The notes beneath the pieces are model-generated. The model ran no database searches. It was not told the origin of the DNA and worked only from the letters and a program-made list of their open reading frames with translations. The position numbers and the translations under genes are program-made. A DNA stretch of 64,000 nt, from NCBI GenBank assembly GCA_964019135.1, contig OZ025249.1:13913088-13977087 (forward strand). Direction: 5' to 3'. Positions within the stretch are counted from its first letter, which is position 1; every line of letters begins with the position of its first letter. The DNA is from Arenicola marina. Lineage: Eukaryota; Annelida; Polychaeta; Arenicolidae. This document shows positions 37,501-49,860 of the stretch, one piece after another.

Positions 37501-40500
37501 ACTCCGCCTCCATCACTGTGTAGCTGGCACTCGGGCTGTCACGCCGCCTCCATCCCCCTGTAGCTGGCACTCTGGCTGTCGCTCTGCCTCCATCACTGTG
37601 TAGCTAGCACTCCGGCTGTCATGCCGCCTCCAACACTGTGCAGCTGGCACTCGGGCTGTCACGCCGCTTCCGTCACTGTGTAGCTGTCACTCTGGCTCTC
37701 ACGCCGCCTCCATCACTGTGTAGGTGGCACTCCTGCTGTCACACCGCCTCCATCACTGTGTAGGTGGCACTCTGGCTGTCACGCCGCCTCCATCACTGTG
37801 TAGCTGGTACTCGGGCTGTCACGCCGCCTCCATCACTGTGTAGCGGGCACTCGGGTCGTCACGCAGTCTCCATCACTGTAGCTGGCACTCGGGCTGTCAC
37901 GTTGTCTCCATCACTGTGTCGCTGGCACTCAGGCTGTCACGCCGCCTCCATCACTGTGTAGCTGGCACTCGGGCTGTCACGGCGCCTCCATCACTGTGTA
38001 GCTGACACTCGGGCTGTCACGCCGCCTCCATCACTGAGTAGCTGGCACTCCGGCTGTCGCGTCGCATTCATCACTGTGTAGCTGGCACTCGGGCTGTCAC
38101 GCCGCTTCCGTCACTGTGTAGCTGTCACTCTGGCTCTCACGCCGCCTCCATCACTATGTAGCTGGCACTCGGGCTGTCACGCCGCCTCCGTCACTGTGTA
38201 GCTGGCACTCGGGCTGTCACGCCGCCTCCATCACTGAGTAGCTGGCACTTCGGCTGTCACGCCGCCTTCATCACTGTGTAGCTGGCACTCGGGCTGTCAC
38301 GGCGCCTCCATCACTGTGTAGCTGGCACTCGGGCTGTCACGCCGCCTCCATCACTGCGTAGCTGGCACTCCGGCTGTCGCGTCGCATTCATCACTGTGTA
38401 GTTGGCACTCCGGCTGTCACGCAGCCTCCATCACTGTGTAGCTGGCACTCGGGCTGTCACGCCGCCTCCATCACTGTGTAGCAGGCACTCGGGCTGTCAC
38501 GCCGCCTCCATCACTGTGTAGCTGGCACTGGGGCTGTCACGCCGCCTCCATCACTCGGTAGCTGGCACTCGGGCTGTCACGCCGCCTCCATCACTGTGTA
38601 GCTGGCATTCTGGCTGTCGCTCTACCTCCATCACTGTGTAGCTAGCACTCCGGCTGTCATGCCGCCTCCAACACTGTGCAGCTGGCACTCGGGCTGTCAC
38701 GCCGCTTCCGTCACTGTGTAGCTGTCACTCTGGCTCTCACGCCGCCTCCATCACTGTCTAGCTGGAACTCGGGCGGTCGCGTCGCCTTCATCACTGTATA
38801 GCTGGCGCTTGGGCTGTCACTCCGCCTCCATCACTGTGTAGCTGGCACTCGGGCTGTCATGCCGCCTCCAACACTGTGCAGCTGGCACTCCGGCTGTCAC
38901 GCCGCTTCCGTCACTGTGTAGCTGTCACTCGGGCCTTCACGCCACCTCCATCACTGTGTAGCTGGCACTCCGGCTGTCACACCGCCTCCATCACTGTGTA
39001 GGTGGCACTCTGGTTGTCACGCCGCCTCCATCACTGTGCAGCTGGCACTCGGGCTGTTACGCCGCTTCCATCACTGTGTAGCTGGCACTCTGGCTGTTAC
39101 GCCGCCTCCATCACTGTAGCTGGCACTAGGGCTGTCACGCCGCCTCCATCACTGTGTTGCTGGCACTCCGGCTGTCACGCCGCCTCCATCACTGTGTAGC
39201 TGGCACTCGGGCTGTCACGCCGCCTCCATCACTCGGTAGCTGGCACTCGGGCTGTCACGCCGCCTCCATCACTGTGTAGCTGGCACTCTGGCTGTCACTC
39301 CGCCTCCATCACTGTGTAGCGGGCACTCGGGTTGTCACGCAGTCTCCATCACTGTAGCTGGCACTCCGGCTGTCACGCCGTCTCCATCACTGTGTAGCTG
39401 GCACCCGGGCTGTCACGCCGCCTCCATCACTGTGTAGCTGGCACTCGGGCTGTCACGCCGCCTCCAACACCGTGCAGCTGGCACTCCGGCTGTCACGCCG
39501 CTTCTGTCAATGTGTAGCTGTCACTCGGGCCCTCACGCTGCCTCCATCACTGTGTAGCTGGCACTCCGGCTGTCGCACCGTCTCCATCACTGTGTAGCTG
39601 GCACTCTGGCTGTCACGCGGCCTCCATCACTGTAGCTGGTACTCGGGCTGTCACGCCGCCTCCATCACTGTGTAGGTGGCACTCTGGCTGTCACGCCGCC
39701 TCTATCACTGTGTAGGTGGCACTCTGGCTGTCACGCGGCCTCCATCACTGTGTAGCGGGTACTCGGGCTGTCACGCCGCCTCCATCACTGTGTAGCTGGC
39801 ATTCGGGCTGTCACGCCGTCTCCATCACTGTGCCGCTGGCACTCAGGCTGTCACGCCGCCTCTATCACTGTGTAGGTGGCACTCTGGCTGTCACGCCGCC
39901 TCCATCACTGTGTATCTGGCATTCAGGCTGTCACGCCATCTCTATCACTGTGTCGCTGGCACTCAGGCTGTCACGCCGCCTCCATCACTGTGTAGCTTGC
40001 ACTCGGGCTGTCACACCGCCTCCATCACGGAGTAGCTGGCACTCGGGCTGTCACGCCGCCTCCATCACTGTGTAGCTGGAACTCGGGCTGTCGCGTCGCC
40101 TTCATCACTGTATAGCTGGCGCTTGGGCTGTCACTCCGCCTCCATCACTGTGTAGCTGGCACTCGGGCTGTCACGCCGCCTCCATCCCCCTGTAGCTGGC
40201 ACTCTGGCTGTCGCTCTGCCTCCATCACTGTGTAGCTAGCACTCCGGCTGTCATGCCGCCTCCAACACTGTGCAGCTGGCACTCGGGCTGTCACGCCGCT
40301 TCCGTCACTGTGTAGCTGTCACTCTGGCTCTCACGCCGCCTCCATCACTGTGTAGGTGGCACTCCGGCTGTCACGCCGCCTCCATCCCCCTGTAGCTGGC
40401 ACTCTGGCTGTCGCTCTTCCTCCATCACTGTGTAGCTAGCACTCCGGCTGTCACGCCGCCTCCAACACTGTGCAGCTGGCACTCGGGCTGTCACGCCGCT

Positions 40501-41300
40501 TCCGTCACTGTGTAGCTGTCACTCTGGCTCTCACGCCGCCTCCATCACTATGTAGCTGGCACTCGGGCTGTCACGCCGCCTCCGTCACTGTGTAGCTGGC
40601 ACTCGGGCTGTCACGCCGCCTCCATCACTGAGTAGCTGGCACTCCGGCTGTCACGCCGCCTTCATCACTGTGTAGCTGGCACTCGGGCTGTCACGGCGCC
40701 TCCATCACTGTGTAGCTGGCACTCGGGCTGTCACGCCGCCTCCATCACTGCGTAGCTGGCACTCCGGCTGTCGCGTCGCATTCATCACTGTGTAGTTGGC
40801 ACTCCGGCTGTCACGCAGCCTCCAACACTGTGTAGCTGGCACTCGGGCTGTCACGCCGCCTCCATCACTGTGTAGCTGGCACTGGGGCTGTCACGCCGCC
40901 TCCATCACTCGGTAGCTGGCACTCGGGCTGTCACGCCGCCTCCATCACTGTGTAGCTGGCACTCTGGCTGTCACTCCGCCTCCATCACTGTGTAGCGGGC
41001 ACTCGGGTTGTCACGCAGTCTCCATCACTGTAGCTGGCACTCCGGCTGTCACGCCGTCTCCATCACTGTGTCGCTGGCACTCAGGCTATCACGCCGCCTC
41101 CATCACTGTGTAGCTGGCACCCGGGCTGTCACGCCGCCTCCATCACTGTGTAGCTGGCACTCGGGCTGTCACGCCGCTTCTGTCAATGTGTAGCTGTTAC
41201 TCGGGCCCTCACGCCGCCTCCATCACTGTGTAGCTGGCACTCCGGCTGTCGCACCGCCTCCATCACTGTGTAGCTGGCACTCTGGCTGTCACGCCGCCTC
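31500..41300 (+). repeat. Right copy of the roughly 10 kb intra-array duplication
   Basis: Partner of the 7.4-18 kb block. Relative to that block it lacks the 240 bp doubling at 11.1-11.6 kb and, near 38,990, about 15 monomers that are present at the corresponding place near 44.3-44.9 kb. Confidence 0.78.
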
Positions 41301-44300
41301 TATCACTGTGTAGGTGGCACTCTGGCTGTCACGCGGCCTCCATCACTGTGTAGCTGGTACTCGGGCTGTCACGCCGCCTCCCTCACTGTGTAGCTGGCAT
41401 TCGGGCTGTCACGCCGTCTCCATCACTGTGTCGCTGGCACTCAGGCTGTCACGCCGCCTCTATCACTGTGTAGGTGGCACTCTGGCTGTCACGCCGCCTC
41501 CATCACTGTGTATCTGGCATTCGGGCTGTCACGCCATCTCTATCACTGTGTCGCTGGCACTCAGGCTGTCACGCCGACTCCATCACTGTGTAGCTGGCAC
41601 TCGGGCTGTTGCACCGCCTCCATCACTGTGTAGCTAGCACTCCGGCTGTCATGCCGCCTCCAACACTGTGCAGCTGGCACTCGGGCTGTCACGCCGCTTC
41701 CGTCACTGTGTAGCTGTCACTCTGGCTCTCACGCCGCCTCCATCACTGTGTAGGTGGCACTCCGGCTGTCACACCGCCTCCATCACTGTGTAGGTGGCAC
41801 TCTGGCTGTCACGCCGCCTCCATCACTGTGTAGCTGGTACTCGGGCTGTCACGCCGCCTCCATCACTGTGTAGCGGGCACTCGGGTTGTCACGCAGTCTC
41901 CATCACTGTAGCTGGCACTCTGGCTGACACGCCGTCTCCATCACTGTGTCGCTGGCACTCAGGCTGTCACGCCGCCTCCATCACTGTGTAGCGGGCACTC
42001 GGGCTGTCACGGCGCCTCCATCACTGTGTAGCTGGCACTCGGGCTGTCACGCCGCCTCCATCACTGAGTGGCTGGCACTCCGGCTGTCGCGTCGCATTCA
42101 TCACTGTGTAGCTGGCACTCCGGCTGTCACGCAGCCTCCATCACTGTGTAGCTGGCACTCGGGCTGTCACGCCGCCTCCGTCACTGTGTAGCTGGCGCTT
42201 GGGCTGTCACTCCGCCTCCATCACTGTGTAGCTGGCACTCGGGCTGTCGCTCTGCCTCCATCACTGTGTAGCTAGCACTCCGGCTGTCACGCCGCCTCCA
42301 ACACTGTGCAGCTGGCACTCGGGCTGTCACGCCGCTTCCGTCACTGTGTAGCTGTCACTCTGGCTCTCACGCCGCCTCCATCACTATGTAGCTGGCACTC
42401 GGGCTGTCACGCCGCCTCCATCACTGTGTAGCTGGCACTCGGGCTGTCACGCCGCCTCCATCACTGAGTAGCTGGCACTCCGGCTGTCACGCCGCCTTCA
42501 TCACTGTGTAGCTGGCACTCGGGCTGTCACGCCGTCTCCAACACTGTGTCGCTGGCACTCAGGCTGTCACGCCGCCTCCATCACTCTGTAGCGGGCACTC
42601 GGGCTGTCACGGCGCCTCCATCACTGTGTAGCTGGCACTCGGGCTGTCACGCCGCCTCCATCACTGAGTAGCTGGCACTCCGGCTGTCGCGTCGCATTCA
42701 TCACTGTGTAGTTGGCACTCCGGCTGTCACGCAGCCTCCATCCCTGTGTAGCTGGCACTCGGGCTGTCACGCCGCCTCCATCACTGTGTAGCTGGCACTG
42801 GGGCTGTCACGCCGCCTCCATCACTGTGTAGCTGGCACTCCGGCTGTCACGCCGCCTCCGTCACTGTGTAGCTGGCACTCGGGCTGTCACGCCGCCTCCA
42901 TCACTGTGTAGCGGGCACTCGGGTCGTCACGCAGTCTCCATCACTGTAGCTGGCACTCGGGCTGTCACGTTGTCTCCATCACTGTGTCGCTGGCACTCAG
43001 GCTGTCACGCCGCCTCCATCACTGTGTAGCGGGCACTCGGGCTGTCACGGCGCCTCCATCACTGTGTAGCTGACACTCGGGCTGTCACGCCGCCTCCATC
43101 ACTGAGTAGCTGGCACTCCGGCTGTCGCGTCGCATTCATCACTGTGTAGCTGGCACTCCGGCTGTCACGCAGCCTCCATCACTGTGTAGCTGGCACTCGG
43201 GCTGTCACGCCGCCTCCATCACTGTGTAACTGGCGCTTGGGCTGTCGCTCCGCCTCCATCACTGTGTAGCTGGCACTCGGGCTGTCACGCGGCCTCCATC
43301 CCCCTGTAGCTGGCACTCTGGCTCTCGCTCTGCCTCCATCACTGTGTAGCTAGCACTCCGGCTGTCACGCCGCCTCCAACACTGTGCAGCTGGCACTCGG
43401 GCTGTCACGCCGCTTCCGTCACTGTGTAGCTGTCACTCTGGCTCTCACGCCGCCTCCATCACTATGTAGCTGGCACTCGGGCTGTCACGCCGCCTCCGTC
43501 ACTGTGTAGCTGGCACTCGGGCTGTCACGCCGCCTCCATCACTGAGTAGCTGGCACTTCGGCTGTCACGCCGCCTTCATCACTGTGTAGCTGGCACTCGG
43601 GCTGTCACGGCGCCTCCATCACTGTGTAGCTGGCACTCGGGCTGTCACGCCGCCTCCATCACTGCGTAGCTGGCACTCCGGCTGTCGCGTCGCATTCATC
43701 ACTGTGTAGTTGGCACTCCGGCTGTCACGCAGCCTCCATCACTGTGTAGCTGGCACTCGGGCTGTCACGCCGCCTCCATCACTGTGTAGCAGGCACTCGG
43801 GCTGTCACGCCGCCTCCATCACTGTGTAGCTGGCACTGGGGCTGTCACGCCGCCTCCATCACTCGGTAGCTGGCACTCGGGCTGTCACGCCGCCTCCATC
43901 ACTGTGTAGCTGGCACTCTGGCTGTCGCTCTACCTCCATCACTGTGTAGCTAGCACTCCGGCTGTCATGCCGCCTCCAACACTGTGCAGCTGGCACTCGG
44001 GCTGTCACGCCGCTTCCGTCACTGTGTAGCTGTCACTCTGGCTCTCACGCCGCCTCCATCACTGTCTAGCTGGAACTCGGGCGGTCGCGTCGCCTTCATC
44101 ACTGTATAGCTGGCGCTTGGGCTGTCACTCCGCCTCCATCACTGTGTAGCTGGCACTCGGGCTGTCATGCCGCCTCCAACACTGTGCAGCTGGCACTCCG
44201 GCTGTCACGCCGCTTCCGTCACTGTGTAGCTGTCACTCGGGCCTTCACGCCACCTCCATCACTGTGTAGCTGGCACTCCGGCTGTCACACCGCCTCCATC

Positions 44301-47300
44301 ACTGTGTAGGTGGCACTCGGGCTGTCACGGCGCCTCCATCACTGTGCAGCTGGCACTCCGGCTGTCACGCCGCCTCCATCACTGTGTAGCTGGTACTCGG
44401 GCTGTCATGCCGCCTCCATCACTGTGTAGCTGGCATTCGGGCTGTCACGTCGCCTCCATCACTATGTAGCGGGCACTCGGGTTGTCACGCAGTCTCCATC
44501 ACTGTAGCTGGCACTCGGGCTGTCACGCCGCCTCCATCACTGTGTAGCTGGCACTCGGGCAGTCATGCCGCCTCCAACACTGTGCAACTGGCACTCCGGC
44601 TGTCATGCCGCTTCCGTCACTGTGTAGCTGTCACTCGACCCCTCACGCCGCCTCCATCACTGTGTAGCTGGCACTCCGGCTGTCACACCGCCTCCATCAC
44701 TGTGTAGGTGGCACTCTGGCTGTCACGCCGCCTCCATCACTGTGTAGCTGGCATTCGGGCTGTCACGCCGCCTCCAACACTGTGCAGCTGGCACTCCGGC
44801 TGTCATGCCGCTTCCGTCACTGTGTAGCTGTCACTCGGGCCCTCACGCCGCCTCCATCACTGTGTAGCTGGCACTCCGGCTGTCACACCGCCTCCATCAC
44901 TGTGTAGGTGGCACTCTGGTTGTCACGCCGCCTCCATCACTGTGCAGCTGGCACTCGGGCTGTTACGCCGCCTCCATCACTGTGTAGCTGGCACTCTGGC
45001 TGTTACGCCGCCTCTATCACTGTAGCTGGCACTAGGGCTGTCACGCCGCCTCCATCACTGTGTTGCTGGCACTCCGGCTGTCACGCCGCCTCCATCACTG
45101 TGTAGCTGGCACTCGGGCTGTCACGCCGCCTCCATCACTCGGTAGCTGGCACTCGGGCTGTCACGCCGCCTCCATCACTGTGTAGCTGGCACTCTGGCTG
45201 TCACTCCGCCTCCATCACTGTGTAGCGGGCACTCGGGTTGTCACGCAGTCTCCATCACTGTAGCTGGCACTCCGGCTGTCACGCCGTCTCCATCACTGTG
45301 TAGCTGGCACCCGGGCTGTCACGCCGCCTCCATCACTGTGTAGCTGGCACTCGGGCTGTCACGCCGCCTCCAACACCGTGCAGCTGGCACTCCGGCTGTC
45401 ACGCCGCTTCTGTCAATGTGTAGCTGTCACTCGGGCCCTCACGCTGCCTCCATCACTGTGTAGCTGGCACTCTGGCTGTCGCACCGTCTCCATCACTGTG
45501 TAGCTGGCACTCTGGCTGTCACGCGGCCTCCATCACTGTAGCTGGTACTCGGGCTGTCACGCCGCCTCCATCACTGTGTAGGTGGCACTCTGGCTGTCAC
45601 GCCGCCTCTATCACTGTGTAGGTGGCACTCTGGCTGTCACGCGGCCTCCATCACTGTGTAGCGGGTACTCGGGCTGTCACGCCGCCTCCATCACTGTGTA
45701 GCTGGCATTCGGGCTGTCACGCCGTCTCCATCACTGTGTCGCTGGCACTCAGGCTGTCACGCCGCCTCTATCACTGTGTAGGTGGCACTCTGGCTGTCAC
45801 GCCGCCTCCATCACTGTGTATCTGGCATTCAGGCTGTCACGCCATCTCTATCACTGTGTCGCTGGCACTCAGGCTGTCACGCCGCCTCCATCACTGTGTA
45901 GCTTGCACTCGGGCTGTCACACCGCCTCCATCACGGAGTAGCTGGCACTCGGGCTGTCACGCCGCCTCCATCACTGTGTAGCTGGAACTCGGGCTGTCGC
46001 GTCGCCTTCATCACTGTATAGCTGGCGCTTGGGCTGTCACTCCGCCTCCATCACTGTGTAGCTGGCACTCGGGCTGTCACGCCGCCTCCATCCCCCTGTA
46101 GCTGGCACTCTGGCTGTCGCTCTGCCTCCATCACTGTGTAGCTAGCACTCCGGCTGTCATGCCGCCTCCAACACTGTGCAGCTGGCACTCGGGCTGTCAC
46201 GCCGCTTCCGTCACTGTGTAGCTGTCACTCTGGCTCTCACGCCGCCTCCATCACTGTGTAGGTGGCACTCCGGCTGTCACGCCGCCTCCATCCCCCTGTA
46301 GCTGGCACTCTGGCTGTCGCTCTTCCTCCATCACTGTGTAGCTAGCACTCCGGCTGTCACGCCGCCTCCAACACTGTGCAGCTGGCACTCGGGCTGTCAC
46401 GCCGCTTCCGTCACTGTGTAGCTGTCACTCTGGCTCTCACGCCGCCTCCATCACTATGTAGCTGGCACTCGGGCTGTCACGCCGCCTCCGTCACTGTGTA
46501 GCTGGCACTCGGGCTGTCACGCCGCCTCCATCACTGAGTAGCTGGCACTCCGGCTGTCACGCCGCCTTCATCACTGTGTAGCTGGCACTCGGGCTGTCAC
46601 GGCGCCTCCATCACTGTGTAGCTGGCACTCGGGCTGTCACGCCGCCTCCATCACTGCGTAGCTGGCACTCCGGCTGTCGCGTCGCATTCATCACTGTGTA
46701 GTTGGCACTCCGGCTGTCACGCAGCCTCCATCACTGTGTAGCTGGCACTCGGGCTGTCACGCCGCCTCCATCACTGTGTAGCAGGCACTCGGGCTGTCAC
46801 GCCGCCTCCATCACTGTGTAGCTGGCACTCGGGCTGTCACGCCGCCTCCATCACTCGGTAGCTGGCACTCGGGCTGTCACGCCGCCTCCATCACTGTGTA
46901 GCTGGCACTCTGGCTGTCACTCCGCCTCCATCACTGTGTAGCGGGCACTCGGGTTGTCACGCAGTCTCCATCACTGTAGCTGGCACTCCGGCTGTCACGC
47001 CGTCTCCATCACTGTGTCGCTGGCACTCAGGCTGTCACGCCGCCTCCATCACTGTGTAGCTGGCACCCGGGCTGTCACGCCGCCTCCATCACTGTGTAGC
47101 TGGCACTCGGGCTGTCACACCGCCTCCAACACTGTGCAGCTGGCACTCCGGCTGTCACGCCGCTTCTGTCAATGTGTAGCTGTCACTCGGGCCCTCACGC
47201 CGCCTCCATCACTGTGTAGCTGGCACTCCGGCTGTCGCACCGCCTCCATCACTGTGTAGCTGGCACTCTGGCTGTCACGCCGCCTCTATCACTGTGTAGG

Positions 47301-49078
47301 TGGCACTCTGGCTGTCACGCGGCCTCCATCACTGTGTAGCTGGTACTCGGGCTGTCACGCCGCCTCCATCACTGTGTAGCTGGCATTCGGGCTGTCACGC
47401 CGTCTCCATCACTGTGTCGCTGGCACTCAGGCTGTCACGCCGCCTCTATCACTGTGTAGGTGGCACTCTGGCTGTCACGCCGCCTCCATCACTGTGTATC
47501 TGGCATTCGGGCTGTCACGCCATCTCTATCACTGTGTCGCTGGCACTCAGGCTGTCACGCCGCCTCCATCACTGTGTAGTTGGCACTCGGGCTGTTGCAC
47601 CGCCTCCATCACTGTGTAGCTGGCACTCGGGCTGTCACGCCGCCTCCATCACTGTGTAGCTGGAACTCGGGCTGTCGCGTCGCCTTCATCACTGTATAGC
47701 TGGCGCTTGGGCTGTCACTCCGCCTCCATCACTGTGTAGCTGGCACTCGGGCTGTCACGCCGCCTCCATCCCCCTGTAGCTGGCACTCTGGCTGTCGCTC
47801 TGCCTCCATCACTGAGTAGCTAGCGCTCCGGCTGTCATGCCGCCTCCAACACTGTGCAGCTGGCACTCGGGCTGTCACGCCGCTTCCGTCACTGTGTAGC
47901 TGTCACTCTGGCTCTCACGCCGCCTCCATCACTGTGTAGGTGGCACTCCGGCTGTCACACCGCCTCCATCACTGTGTAGGTGGCACTCTGGCTGTCACGC
48001 CGCCTCCATCACTGTGTAGCTGGTACTCGGGCTGTCACGCCGCCTCCATCACTGTGTAGCGGGCACTCGGGTTGTCACGCAGTCTCCATCACTGTAGCTG
48101 GCACTCTGGCTGACACGCCGTCTCCATCACTGTGTCGCTGGCACTCAGGCTGTCACGCCGCCTCCATCACTGTGTAGCGGGCACTCGGGCTGTCACGGCG
48201 CCTCCATCACTGTGTAGCTGGCACTCGGGCTGTCACGCCGCCTCCATCACTGAGTAGCTGGCACTCCGGCTGTCGCGTCGCATTCATCACTGTGTAGCTG
48301 GCACTCCGGCTGTCACGCAGCCTCCATCACTGTGTAGCTGGCACTCGGGCTGTCACGCCGCCTCCGTCACTGTGTAGCTGGCGCTTGGGCTGTCACTCCG
48401 CCTCCATCACTGTGTAGCTGGCACTCGGGCTGTCGCTCTGCCTCCATCACTGTGTAGCTAGCACTCCGGCTGTCACGCCGCCTCCAACACTGTGCAGCTG
48501 GCACTCGGGCTGTCACGCCGCTTCCGTCACTGTGTAGCTGTCACTCTGGCTCTCACGCCGCCTCCATCACTATGTAGCTGGCACTCGGGCTGTCACGCCG
48601 CCTCCATCACTGTGTAGCTGGCACTCGGGCTGTCACGCCGCCTCCATCACTGAGTAGCTGGCACTCCGGCTGTCACGCCGCCTTCATCACTGTGTAGCTG
48701 GCACTCGGGCTGTCACGCCGTCTCCATCACTGTGTCGCTGGCACTCAGGCTGTCACGCCGCCTCCATCACTCTGTAGCGGGCACTCGGGCTGTCACGGCG
48801 CCTCCATCACTGTGTAGCTGGCACTCGGGCTGTCACGCCGCCTCCATCACTGAGTAGCTGGCACTCCGGCTGTCGCGTCGCATTCATCACTGTGTAGTTG
48901 GCACTCCGGCTGTCACGCAGCCTCCATCACTGTGTAGCTGGCACTCGGGCTGTCACGCCGCCTCCATCACTGTGTAGCTGGCACTGGGGCTGTCACGCCG
49001 CCTCCATCACTGTGTAGCTGGCACTCCGGCTGTCACGCCGCCTCCGTCACTGTGTAGCTGGCACTCGGGCTGTCACGC
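38100..49078 (+). repeat. Higher-order copies spaced 5.3-6.2 kb
   Basis: About 38,100-42,890 recurs as about 43,400-49,078. The offset is about 5,306 bp at the left, 5,906 bp after a 600 bp (15-monomer) deletion in the left copy (39,002/44,908, 39,716/45,622), 5,946 bp (41,008/46,954) and 6,186 bp (41,794/47,980). Matching ends near 49,078, where the right side switches to a CGGCCGCCATCC unit. Confidence 0.78.
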
Positions 49079-49629
49079 GGCCGCCATCCCCCTGTAGCTG
49101 GCACTCTGGCTGTCGCTCTGCCTCCATCACTGTGTAGCTAGCACTCCGGCTGTCACGCCGCCTCCAACACTGTGCAGCTGGCACTCCGGCTGTCACGTCG
49201 CCTCCATCGCTGTGTAGCTGGCACTCGGGCTGTCACGCGGCCTCCATTACTGTGTAGCTGGCACTCGGGCTGTCACGCGGCCTCCATCCCCCTGTAGCTG
49301 GCACTCTGGCTGTCGCTCTGCCTCCATCACTATGTAGCTGGCACTCGGGCTGTCACGCCGCCTCCATCACTGTGTAGCTGGCACTCGGGCTGTCACGCCG
49401 CCTCCATCACTGAGTAGCTGGCACTCCGGCTGTCACGCCGCCTCCATCACTGTGTAGCTGGCACTCCGGATGTCACACCGCCCCCATCACCGTGTAGCTG
49501 GCAATCGGGCTGTCACCCCGCCTCCATCATTGTGTAGCTGGCACTCCGGCTGTCACGTCGCCTCCATCGCTGTGTAGCTGGCACTCCGGCTGTCACGCCG
49601 CCTCCTTCACTGTGTAGCTGGCACTCGGA
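49079..49629 (+). repeat. Degenerate right edge of the satellite array
   Basis: The last 13 to 14 monomers leave the ordered higher-order pattern and gather private changes, for example CACACCGCCCCCATCACC, GGCAATCGGG, CACCCCGCC and CCTCCTTCAC. The last recognisable monomer stops at about 49,629 and unique A+T-richer sequence follows at once. Higher divergence at an array border is what models of unequal exchange predict. Confidence 0.8.
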
Positions 49630-49860
49630 CTCAGCCAATCAGCGTTGAGATGATCACATTGGCTTTATTGCTTGTATTATGACAATGAAGAATATATATG
49701 TGGCTTGTATGCAGAACGTTATGAATGATGGTATATGTATATGTATATAACTCGAGAAAGGGCCTTTTTTGCATTCACTTGGTGGCGCCACTGCGCTAGC
49801 GGTCCCACCAGCGCTTCTCTGTATGCTGCCAGCAGATATTCAATGTCTGAAGTGGACTCC

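Larger units (their letters stand above)
1..49629 (+). repeat. 40 bp satellite array, about 1,240 monomers, with nested higher-order structure
   Basis: The whole interval is head-to-tail copies of a 40 bp monomer whose first half reads GTGTAGCTGGCACTCGGGCT and whose second half is C-rich and ends CTCCATCACT. The consensus is about 65% G+C with three CpGs. Most units are exactly 40 bp; recurrent 38 bp units lack one GT of GTGTAG, and a few are 39 bp. All copies face the same way and I saw no inserted transposon or unrelated sequence. Variant units (for example CATCCCCCTG, TAGCTAGCAC, GGTCGCGTCG, TATCTGGCATTC) recur in the same order at many places, which shows higher-order repeats. The array enters at base 1 in mid-monomer, so its left end lies outside. 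Whether it is centromeric, pericentromeric or elsewhere cannot be told from sequence; I see no CENP-B-box-like motif. I do not recognise the satellite family. Confidence 0.98.

Noticed and set aside
1-49629. Many open frames of 60-199 codons on the plus strand with repeated Cys/His/Trp-rich peptides
   Set aside because: They are a by-product of the satellite. Since 40 is one more than a multiple of 3, three monomers make a 40-codon cycle with one TAG in GTGTAG; a variant monomer at that place (GTGCAG, GTGTCG, GTGTAT, GTGTTG) lets the frame run on. Starts are GTG, and the copies show no sign of selection on protein.
1-49629. Regular 40 bp direct repeats as a CRISPR array
   Set aside because: There are no unique spacers between repeats, no cas genes, and the host is an animal.
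1-49629. Centromere assignment
   Set aside because: Size and higher-order structure fit, but no CENP-B-box-like motif was seen and sequence alone cannot show centromere function.
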